A stretch of DNA of 64,000 nucleotides from Cephalotus follicularis (taxonomy: Eukaryota; Streptophyta; Magnoliopsida; Oxalidales; Cephalotaceae). The position numbers and the translations under genes were made by a program. Of the stretch, positions 55,455 through 64,000 are shown one piece after another. Below the pieces are notes generated by a model. That model did not search any database. It was not told the origin of the DNA and saw only the letters and a program-made list of their open reading frames with translations. The stretch spans positions 1 to 64,000 of the forward strand of contig BDDD01005831.1 in NCBI GenBank assembly GCA_001972305.1. Direction: 5' to 3'. How positions within the stretch are numbered: the first letter of the stretch is position 1; each line of letters opens with the position of its first letter.

Positions 55455-56344
55455 CTATCTTTCTCCAATTGTCTTGGGAGGCGTCTTCTTAGAAAGTGAA
55501 ATCCCATGACATAGAGGTAGATAACCTCTCTTGGAATTTTCCATGCTAAACCGCTTAAGCACTCTGTCAATGTACAAAGACTGGGATAACCCTATCATCC
55601 TTTTTGATCTATCTCTATAGTCCTTTATTCCCAGGATATAGGAAGCTGCTCCCAAGTCTTTCATGGAGAAAACTGTAGATAACCAAGCCTTTACGTGCGA
55701 CAACATGATCACATCATTTCCTATAAGGAGTATGTCATCAACGTACAACACCAGGAAAGTCACGGAGTTCCCACTAACCTTTTTATACACACATGGTTCA
55801 TCTCGATTCTTAATGAAATCAAACTCTTTGATTGTCTCATCGAATCGGATGTTCCAACTTCTCGAAGCTTGATTTAGTCCATAAATAGTCTTTTGTAGTT
55901 TGCACACTTTCTGGTCCTCACCAGTGGAAATAAAACCCTCAGGTTGAGTATATATATGTCTTCATCAATGTTTCCATTGAGAAAAGCAGTTTTCACATCC
56001 AGTTTCCATATCTCATAGTCAAATTGTGCAGCTATAGCAAGGAAAATCCGAATGGATTTAAGCATGGCTACGAGAGAGAAAGTTTCCTCATATTCAATCC
56101 CTTCCTATTGATTGTAAACTTTGTCTACGAGCCTAGCTTTGAAGGTCTTCACCTTTCCATCGTCTCCAAGCTTCCTTTTGAAAATCCATTTGCAACCTAA
56201 GGGTTTAACCCCTTCGGGTACATACACTAAATTCCAAACTTGATTGGAGTACATGGATTCCATTTCAGAATTAATGGCTTTGAGCCATTTCTCCATGTCC
56301 ATATCGCATATGGCTTCTTTGTAGCTTACCGGATCATCATTCAT
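55455..56344 (-). pseudogene. Copia-2 reverse transcriptase
   Basis: Reads WLKAINSEMESMYSNQVWNL and PLGCKWIFKRKLG (56105-56344), a stop, then IWKLDVKTAFLNGNIDEDIY with the first catalytic Asp. A frameshift near 55930 follows, then KLQKTIYGLNQASRSWNIRF and LVLYVDDILLIGND, where the YVDD site is intact (55455-55907). The core residues are present but split over three frames. Confidence 0.9.
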
Positions 56345-56410
56345 GAAATTTACCTCTTGGGTACCATCAATGAGAAAACTACCATAGTATCTCTTAGGTT
56401 CCCTGGGTAA

Positions 56411-57499
56411 TCAAGTAGTTCTACACAGCGGTTGTGTATTTGTGGTAGCTGACATTTCAGGAACATCAATTTGAACAGGATTGGATAGGTCCTCAACTTG
56501 TGGTTCTATAGATCGTTCACCTAGTTCTATCATACTCCCAATACTGTCTTCCAATAGGAAGTCCTTCTCAAGAAAAGTAGCATGCCTGGCTACAAACACT
56601 TTGTTGTCAGGTGGGTAGTAGAAGGAATATCCTCGTGTTTCTTTAGGATATCCCATAAGTTTACATTTAATGGACCTGGATTCCAATTTATCTGTTGCTG
56701 TCTTCTTGACATATGCAGGGTAGCCCCATATCCTTAGCTACTTAAGATTTGGTTTCTTCCCATTCCATATCTCATATGGCATCTTGGGAGCAGATTTCGT
56801 TAGACTCATGTTCAATAAGAGAACAACAGTCTCTAAAGCATAACCCCAGAAAGATAGTGGAAGTCCAGCATCACTCATCATGCTACGCACCATCTCAAGC
56901 AAAGTGCAATTCCTCCTTTCTGACACACCATTATGTTGTGGTGTTCCTGGAGGCGTCCATTGAGAGATAATCCCATTATCTTTGAGATAAGTTAAAAACT
57001 CGATGGAGAAATACTCACCACCTTGATCTGATCGAAGAGTTTTTAGACTTTTACCAGTCTGTTTCTCTACCTCATGTCTAAATTCTTTGAACTTTTCAAA
57101 GGCTTCAGATTTGTGCCGCATAAGGTACAAATAACAGAAACGAGAATGCTCATCCATAAAGGTTATGAAGTAGTAATATCCACCTCAGGAGTCAACTGTG
57201 TCATTCGTCCACATACATCAGTATGTACTAGACCTATCAGTTCTGGTAGATTTTGTCATTTTACCTTTGAGACAGGGTTCACAAGTTGGAAGCGGTTGAT
57301 ACGTTGAAAAATCAAAATATCCATCCAAGATCAACCTGCGAACTCTTTTCTCACTTATATGACCAAGTCTGCAATGCCATAGGTAGGATTGATTAACTTC
57401 ATCTCTCTTTCTTTTATTGTCTTTTTGCATATTGAAAACAGTCTCAGGTTTACTCAATATATATAATCCATCACGAAGGAAACGTTTTGCATAAATCAT
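56411..57499 (-). pseudogene. Copia-2 integrase
   Basis: The GAG-pre-integrase zinc region is in 57218-57499 (LWHCRLGHISEKRV, LPTCEPCLKGKMTK). A frameshift near 57200 leads to the catalytic core in 56738-57157: MDEHSRFCYLY, LRSDQGGEYFS and GVSERRNCTLLEMVRSM supply the D-D-E residues. After a stop (NLK*) the C-terminal part CKLMGYPKETRGYSFYYP and VARHATFLEKDFLL follows. Confidence 0.9.
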
Positions 57500-57583
57500 A
57501 TTATTAAATAAAATAGAACAACACTTGTCTTTAAAAATAATATGAAAACCTTCAGCATCTAATGCTAAAATAGAAATAATATT

Positions 57584-57823
57584 TCACAAAATGTGAGGTG
57601 AATAAACACAATGTTTGAGTTCTAAACTCTGGCCCGAAAGCAACAAAATATTAACTGATCCTATGGCTATGGCTTCAACTATTGAACCATCCACAAGCCT
57701 TAGATCTCCCTCACCCTTCTCAAGGTTTCTTCTATCCGTGAGGGCATGTAAATTAGAACATATGTGAATACCACATCCGCTGTCTAAAATCCAGGAAGAT
57801 GAATAAAAAATATTCATATTCAC
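57584..57823 (-). pseudogene. Copia-2 aspartic protease
   Basis: SSWILDSGCGIHICSNLHAL carries the active-site DSG; DGSIVEAIAIGSVNILL follows. A stop after SPHIL (57584) breaks the link to integrase. Upstream it is in frame with gag across a TAG stop (57824-57826). Confidence 0.85.
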
Positions 57824-58749
57824 CTATATATAAGATAAATGGGGCATACCTTTGCCAATTGATCTAAGGAATGTCACACAGTTCCTTTTCCAATGTCCTG
57901 GCTTCTCACAGTGGAAGCACGGTCCCTTAGCAGGAGCTTCTGAGGCAGACTCCTCAGTAGGTGCAACTCTTGTGACAGTGTCTGGCGTAGAAACAACTTG
58001 CTGGTTTGTCTAATTATGTGGTCTGGCTTTTGTTGGTTTGAAAGATGTCTGTCGCGGTAGTATTGTCCCATTTTTAGTCTTTCCCTTCTCAAGGTTGGAC
58101 TTGCCCTTCCTCTTGGGCCTTCGGGACGATCCTACTATCATGACTGGCACCTTGCCCTTATTCATGTTCACTTCGGCTTCCCTCAGCATGTTTAGAAGAT
58201 CAGGCAGAGTAGCTGATATCCTATTCATGTTAAAATTGGTGATGAAACCAGAGACGGAAGGTGGAAGAGAGTGAAGGATTAGATCTATGCTTAATTCAGC
58301 ATCCTGAATGATGCCAAGAGTAGCAAGATGTTCAATCGCATTGATCATCTTAAGCACATGATCATTAACAGAAGATCCATCAGCCATTTTAGTTCCATAC
58401 AGCTCAACAGTGAGCTAGAACCGAGCATTCCTACTAGTCTCTTCGTATAGCTCGCACAGATGTCGCAGAATTTCCCTTGAGTCTCACATCGATTCATGCT
58501 GGACTTGTAAGGCCTTTCTCATCGATGCCATTAAGAATCTTCTAACTTTCTTTTCATTAGCTACCCATTTCTTATAAATGGCACGATCTTCTTTTGAGGC
58601 ATCTTCAGCAGGCAGTGCTAGCAAAGGGGCCTCTAGGACATACTCTATGTCCTCGGAATTCAAAACTATTTTGACATTCCGTAGCCAGTCCACATAATTT
58701 GGACCTATCAACTATTCTTCTCAAGAATTACAGTGAGGGGGTTTGTCAT
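57824..58749 (-). pseudogene. gag: Copia-2 Gag, frameshifted
   Basis: Starts MTNPLTVILEKN at 58749. A one-base loss after the codon for N12 produces stops at once; the frame is recovered at 58711 (IGPNYVDWLRNVKIVLNSED). More lesions lie near 58480 and 58418 before the long stretch DHVLKMINAIEHLATLG, LPPSVSGFITNFNMNRI and MLREAEVNMNKGK. The zinc knuckle CFHCEKPGHWKRNC is intact, but a stop (PHN*) precedes it. Otherwise homologous to the intact Copia-1 Gag along its whole length. Confidence 0.87.
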
Positions 58750-58980
58750 TGCGATTTCTGCAGATATAAAATAAAGATAATATTCAGATAAATTCAATTT
58801 AAATGTTTATAACCATAAAGATTTGGTCTTTAATCTTTTAGGTGTTTTTCCTCTTAAGCTCCCACTGTTTTACGCGAATCCCATAACCCTAGAATATTAT
58901 GGGAGACGAGAAACAACAATCCAAGTCTCATGGATCTCATTTCCGAGTGGGGATCGATGTCCTACAACATATTAAGTATA

Positions 58981-59290
58981 ACCTTGACAGGGGCCAAAAC
59001 GCTATACTGAATCTTGTAGTTAGGCAAACTCTTGCCAACCATACAATAGCATGATTCCCGATCATCGCTTTTGCCTCTAGTCTACATATGACCTCGACGG
59101 GGGCCAAAACGCCATATGCATTCTAGTAAAGTTTAACCTACTATCCAACACACAATGAATCAATGAATGTGAATTTTTAACAGGGGCCAAAACATTCACT
59201 TTCACAATTCATATGTATGTACATCTCATGTTCAACTCATGTAGATGTTCCTAGAAAAGGTAAGCCTGAACGTGGGTCAAAACACTCACA
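58981..59290 (-). repeat. Leader motif repeat of Copia-2
   Basis: Four sites related to TTTTGGCCCCCGTCGAGG (58981, 59091, 59176, 59268), about 85-110 bp apart. Confidence 0.7.
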
Positions 59291-60051
59291 ATTTCCAATA
59301 GCATCTATATCAGTTGTAATGGCAGAAGGCAACGACCGAACACTCTCTTGTGCCCGTTTCGTTTTAACTTGATATCATGGTATAATTGAGGAATAATAAT
59401 ATAAATATTATTATTATTATTAGCCAAACCTTTATTAATAAAATTACAGGTACATGGCATAATATGGAGAGACCGTTGGAACCTCTAAGGAGGAGGCCGT
59501 TGGAACCTCAAAAACAGAATTTAGACATGCATCACATACATACTATAAAACTAATGGAAGGTTATGGACTTTACTACTGCAGCTTGTCTGACTCTCAAAC
59601 AAGCTACTGGTCTCATTCCTAGGTATGCTATTACAATCATACATCCGTTCCCATACATGCATGGGTCTTGTAATATCTTGGTTCTCCTCCAACTTGCTTC
59701 CGCTGTGACACTCGCTCTTCAATTACATAAACCAACTATAAACTACAGAAACCTTGAAATAAATCAAGGGGAGTTACAAGGAGGTGAACAAGAATTGTAG
59801 ATACAAATTAAGAGAGAGAAGAGAGACATGTCAGTCTCAAAATATTACAACCCAAAAAATATGAAAAATAAAAACCATACATTCAACACTTGAATAAAAT
59901 AAGACAAACTAGGTCAAGTCCATAGCCATACCATCATGCATATTCAATCTCATTGAATCAACAAATAAAGTTGATAGATATATTTCCAAAAATATAGACA
60001 ATTGATTGGGTAAATTGGAAAAACTCTTTTTCCTGTAAATTAACGCAAACC

Positions 60052-60330
60052 GTCGATGCTTTTATACAAAGCATCGACGTCCATGCGTTAAGCGTCGACG
60101 CTTGCGTCCCTTTGTGTGCGTAAGCGTCGACCCTTTTCTCAAAAGCGTCAAACGTTTTACGCGTAGGCGTCGAAGTCTTGCTCGAGTGAAGACGCAGTTT
60201 TAACGCATAAGCATCGACGCTTTTGTCAAAAGTGTCCGTGCTTTAGTGCCTAAGCGTCGGTGCTTTACGCGTCTTCGTGCGATCCTGCAGTGGTATCGCT
60301 CATAGACATCGACGCTTTACTCGAAAGTGT
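60052..60330. repeat. TCGA-palindrome array in Copia-2 leader
   Basis: Sites are centred near 60054.5, 60075.5, 60096.5, 60128.5, 60149.5 and 60171.5 (intervals 21, 21, 32, 21, 22) with more to 60330. The best copy is AAGCGTCGACGCTT at about 60090. Confidence 0.75.
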
Positions 60331-60456
60331 CGACACTTTTGCCACTACAGGGAATCGTAAATTTGCATCCCATGCTTCTGTCTCACGGATTAAACCCAAA
60401 CAATTCAAGCATATCATCAGCAAACACGTTTCTAACTATATATATGCATCAAATCC

Positions 60457-60469
60457 GGCTCAGATACCA
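60457..60469 (-). other. Copia-2 primer binding site
   Basis: Minus strand TGGTATCTGAGCC, one base different from the Copia-1 site, three bases after the 5' LTR. Confidence 0.88.
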
Positions 60470-60472
60470 TTT

Positions 60473-61621
60473 TGTTGGAACCTTATGGTGATTTATACAA
60501 TAAAATATCTATATGCATAAAACCGTAAGACATATATTATGTGATCATCTCATGAATATCAAGCCATATGGTTCATTTTCAGGATCTTTTGAGCATACAT
60601 ATATAGTTAGATATAAATCAATAGGGAGGAGCAGGCGTAATTACTTACATGAATGGAGCAGCTCCTTCCTTCTTCCAATGAGTATTCTTGCTTCCAAAAG
60701 CACAGCTACTTGTTGAACGTATAACATGGTTCTAGCTTCCAAGTATAGAAATCCTCCAACGTATCCACACGAAGCTTCAATTTCTAACACCAGGTTTCCC
60801 AAACCTTCAACTCTTGATTGTATATGAGAGAGAGGAGAGAAGACACCAAGAGAGAGCACAAAAACGTCCAACAACTCTCTTAAATAGGAAGGGGGGTGTG
60901 TTCTATATATAGTTGCTGCTAGACAATCATATTAGAACACAAACTCTTTTCCTAACATGCTTAGGGTTTCCTAATGCATTCAGTATTCTTCCTTAGATAG
61001 TCTTTCTTTCCTTCTTGACTTATACTTTCCTTAATCTCATTAAGGATAATTAATCTCATTAATTATATTTATATTTAATCTCATTAAATATATTTATATA
61101 TTTAATCTCATTAAATATAATTAGGAAATAATATCCCAATTATTTTTCTCTCATCACGTGTTGGAAATATTAGCCCGTATTGTGTGTGACCCTATGGGTT
61201 CACTATTACGCTGGCCGTAGGATTAATATTGTGACGCTCACAATTATCCATTTAAATATTTATTATCACATAAAAAATATTCTCTTGAATATTTCAAATT
61301 AAAACACTTTTAATTCTTTTGTTCCAAAATTAATTTATCAATTTAGTCTCGGGCATCCTATTGGTCGACATCGACATCTATCAATGCATAACGACCCCCA
61401 GGTAATATGAATAATTTGCGAACGACTTGTGACAGGTACATGCACGTAAAGTTCTTTCATTGACAATTCTCTAATTAAATATAGGGTACGGATTATGTCA
61501 GGCCCCAATAATTTAATATTTAGCCTCGTGACTATTTTTCATTACCCTAAATAATATTAAAGGCGCCCCTCTAATATTCAACCAATGATATCACACTCTT
61601 GATATCGTCGCTAACCTGGCC
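60473..61621 (-). repeat. Copia-2 5' LTR, broken by LTR-R
   Basis: Matches 53074-54240 of the 3' LTR and stops within GCTAACCTGGCC at 61621. The remaining 0.65 kb should lie beyond the right window edge. A TATA box, CTATATATAG, is at 60903-60912. Confidence 0.92.
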
Positions 61622-62747
61622 TGTAACACCCCCGAGCTGTGGGAGTCGCTACAGGTGCCTATTACAGAAACTTAACATAACATAACATACTAGAAAAGTT
61701 CAACTTAATTAATTACGTGATGGTTTAAAGCATATCCAAAACATACTGAAACTTATTCATAATCCAAAAGTCATAACTGAAATTAACATATTGTTTATTA
61801 ATCAGGTCCACTATGACCACATAAACACAAAGGGATCAGCTCCTAGATGATCCTCAGACATATGGGAGTCACTCTCATCACAAATTGCCCCGTCGCTCCT
61901 GATAACCTGCCGCATGGAAACAAAAACGCGGCTGAGCAAACCTCAGTACGAATATAGAATGTAAAACAGTAAACGATATTTTAAAGCAAGAAGATTTCAA
62001 AAGTACCTTAAAGCAGAAATCTTAAGCAATAGTTTAAACATTTTTGTAAATGCCCACGGCAAAACATGTGAACTAAGTTCATAACTTGAAACCATAAAGC
62101 ATACCTTTCCAAAACATAGGTTCCATAACTGAGCACCAAAACCCATAACATATCAGAAACACATAGTAGCAAGGGGTTCGTGACACCCACATTGCCAAAG
62201 AATTGCAGTGTACGACACTACACATACAATTCCCATATCATAACATATCCCAAAAACATATAAGTAGGATCGATCCATACACTTCTATCACAAATCCTAT
62301 CCAAGGATATCCCAGAGAGACGCCGTAAACTAATCACACCATTACGGAAAGTGTCATGCCCCCGTGCCAGGCCCACAGCATGCCTATGGTGCCCCCATTG
62401 GTGGTTATAAAAGCTCAGTATTTCACCATTTCAAAAAAAAACTTTGATTTCATCAAATCAATTAAATCACGAAGAAAGGTTTCCCAAAACATAATCATAA
62501 ATCGTTCTCAAACGATATATTTTCACATATACTTTCATAATCAAAATGCAACTCTTTTATTTTCACAATAAAGAGACATTTGCCTAGCATTTCGTAAACA
62601 TAACATAGCGGAGTTCATTAAGCCAGAAAATATATTCAATAAAATATTAACTGACTTTATTTCAAAATCCAAATATAACGGAGTTCATAATCTGAAAGGG
62701 ACATATTCATAAAACTGAATAATAAACAAAACAAAAAATCAAAATTA

Positions 62748-62748
<1 letters not shown>

Positions 62749-62787
<39 letters not shown>

Positions 62788-62850
62788 AAAAAAAAACAAA
62801 ACATAAAAAAAAAAAAAAAAAAATAAAAAAAAACAAAAAAATTAAATTAA

Positions 62851-62889
<39 letters not shown>

Positions 62890-62951
62890 AAAAAAAGGAA
62901 AAAAAATAAATTTAAGAAAAAAAAAAAAAAAAAAAAAAAATTAAAAAAAAA
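62749..62951. repeat. 200-bp poly(A)-rich tract in LTR-R
   Basis: Nearly pure A with scattered G, T and C. It starts where Gyp-A LTRs have only CTGGTTTTAAA-type sequence (read on the other strand), so it is an expansion, an insertion or a sequencing artefact. Confidence 0.9.
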
Positions 62952-63003
62952 CCAGAATCATAGGAAGAGCAAACGGATGAAAACAGGAAGTTACAGGACA
63001 ATC

Positions 63004-63211
63004 CAGCCGACTGTTTCAGGAATCCCGTCGACTGTTTAAGGGGTGGTAGTCGACTACAAAACAGGGCCAGTCGACTACTCAACCTGGACATGCAAGTAGT
63101 CGACTGAATCAGGGGTCCAGCCGACTACTCAACACAAGACAGTCGACTGTTTGCATAAGACAGTCGACTACTTAAACTAGATAGCCGACTGTCCATATGG
63201 GCAGTCGACTG
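63004..63211. repeat. TCGA-palindrome array in LTR-R
   Basis: Ten sites (CAGTCGACTG, TAGTCGACTA, CAGCCGACTG and similar) are centred near 63008.5, 63029.5, 63051.5, 63072.5, 63101.5, 63122.5, 63144.5, 63165.5, 63186.5 and 63206.5. Intervals are 21, 22, 21, 29, 21, 22, 21, 21 and 20 bp; this is the longest array in the window. Confidence 0.92.
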
Positions 63212-64000
63212 TTCTTAGCGACAGAACAGTAGTTTAATGCAGTTTTGTGCAATCTAGTTGCCAAAACTCGGATTTTTCAATACCGGAAGATTACCAACAT
63301 TAAAAACAACTTTGTATGGCATGTAAAACCATGTTATAACACTGAATTCGACAGAGACCTATTGACAGAAATTATTTAATGTGACAGAAAAACTTAAACC
63401 ATGACATACAATTGCATAACTCTAATTCTGTCCGATTATGATGATCACATACATCAAAACCAGAATATATAACACTCCCTAGGTGTCTACAGATTGCCAC
63501 AAACACAAGATTTATTTTTGACAGAAAAACAGGAAGGTAGAAATCAAAACTACTCCTTCTCTAGCAACCTATACATGGCAAAACAATTCCTTGATAACAC
63601 TAACACATAACCATCACAGTAGGGCAACAAACTAACCTGCAATGGCGACACAATTTGAAGAAGAACACAGCTGTTCGACAGAATCAAAAGAGAGAAATAC
63701 ACACTCAAAGTTTTGACAGTGCCATGTAATATCAATGAAACAATTACTGAATTGAACCTTGATGAAACTAACCTTATCAATGGAGTATGTAAACACAGAA
63801 ATCACAGCCCCAATTGCTCAGCAAATTCGGCAGTAGCAACACACAGAAAGAGATGGCCAATTCAATGGCATTATCTCACATATATAGCAAAAGAAACCAA
63901 AACGGGAAAGGATAGAAAGAAAAGGAAAAACCAATCTGTTAGATAAGGAATGTTGGCAGATTTTCAGGGTGAGAAGAAGGAAAGAGATAGAGTTGTGCGG

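Larger units (their letters stand above)
58750..60472 (-). other. Copia-2 5' leader
   Basis: A 1.7-kb leader in the same layout as Copia-1: motif repeats at 58981-59290 and a TCGA-palindrome array at 60052-60330. The plus-strand frames at 59386-59800 and 60260-60520 lie in this noncoding leader. Confidence 0.75.
53074..61621 (-). mobile_element. Copia-2: decayed full-length Ty1/copia element
   Basis: Same family as Copia-1 in opposite orientation. 3' LTR 53074-54918, internal region 54919-60472, 5' LTR from 60473, broken at 61621 by LTR-R. The internal order gag, protease, integrase, reverse transcriptase, RNase H is the Ty1/copia order. Frameshifts and stops occur in every domain, so it is not autonomous now. 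The left flank is CTTTG; the right flank lies outside the window. Confidence 0.93.
61622..64000 (-). mobile_element. Ty3-type LTR (LTR-R), cut by right window edge
   Basis: On the plus strand it starts TGTAACACCCCCGAGCTGTG, i.e. the minus-strand LTR end CTCGGGGGTGTTACA. Layout matches the Gyp-A LTR in reverse: hairpin (61909-61932), GTGCCAGGCCCACAGCATGCC block near 62365, then the TCGA array at 63004-63211. It is a diverged Gyp-A relative. At least 2.4 kb long; whether internal sequence follows is not visible. Confidence 0.8.

Noticed and set aside
63004-63211. CRISPR-like array of regularly spaced repeats
   Set aside because: The repeated unit is a 10-bp palindrome with 10-12-bp spacers in a plant retrotransposon LTR; no cas genes, no long direct repeats, eukaryotic context.

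Overview
This window looks like nuclear DNA of a flowering plant, probably a eudicot. It is AT-rich and packed with long terminal repeat (LTR) retrotransposons of the Ty1/copia and Ty3/gypsy superfamilies, with one CACTA (En/Spm) DNA transposon. Primer binding sites match plant initiator-methionine tRNA. I see no intact host gene; the only host-gene sequence is captured exon fragments inside the CACTA element. Element names used below (Copia-1, Gyp-A, LTR-D and so on) are mine.

Layout. (1) 1-38114 is one Ty1/copia element on the + strand (Copia-1), broken up by later insertions. LTR-G (minus) sits in its 5' LTR, and LTR-D (4614-7226, minus) replaces most of its pol region. Its 3' LTR is cut into four pieces by three Ty3/gypsy elements: Gyp-A (7271-14917, gag only), Gyp-B (15709-28118, decayed but full set of domains, with solo LTR-G2 nested in its 5' LTR) and Gyp-C (28652-37741, full domain set with stop codons). 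Target site duplications are readable for Gyp-A (TTTAC) and Gyp-C (GCCTC). (2) 38115-40443 has no recognisable gene. (3) 40740-51275 is a 10.5-kb CACTA transposon with CCT target duplication, inserted in an LTR-like sequence (LTR-E). On its minus strand it carries a decayed TNP2-type transposase gene, three exons of a cationic amino acid transporter gene, a coiled-coil exon that looks kinesin-derived, and a nested 1.6-kb solo LTR (LTR-H) containing a 5S rRNA-like stretch. (4) 51685-53073 is part of another LTR (LTR-F), broken by a second copy of the same copia family, Copia-2 (53074 to about 61621, minus strand). Copia-2 keeps all domains with frameshifts, and its 5' LTR is broken by LTR-R (61622 to the window end, minus).

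Order of events by nesting: Copia-1 is older than LTR-G, LTR-D and Gyp-A/B/C, and Gyp-B is older than LTR-G2. LTR-E predates the CACTA, which predates LTR-H. LTR-F predates Copia-2, which predates LTR-R. Gyp-A has no reverse transcriptase or integrase, but its gag and leader resemble those of Gyp-B, so a Gyp-B-like relative may have moved it.

Two things stand out. First, arrays of TCGA-centred palindromes spaced about 21 bp (two helical turns) occur in both copia leaders and in at least five gypsy LTR types, although the spacers between them are not conserved. Second, the CACTA element holds a transporter gene piece with introns and splice sites intact, bounded by a 78-bp near-identical direct repeat; a related sequence also lies at the CACTA insertion site. 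All coordinates and alignments were made by eye.
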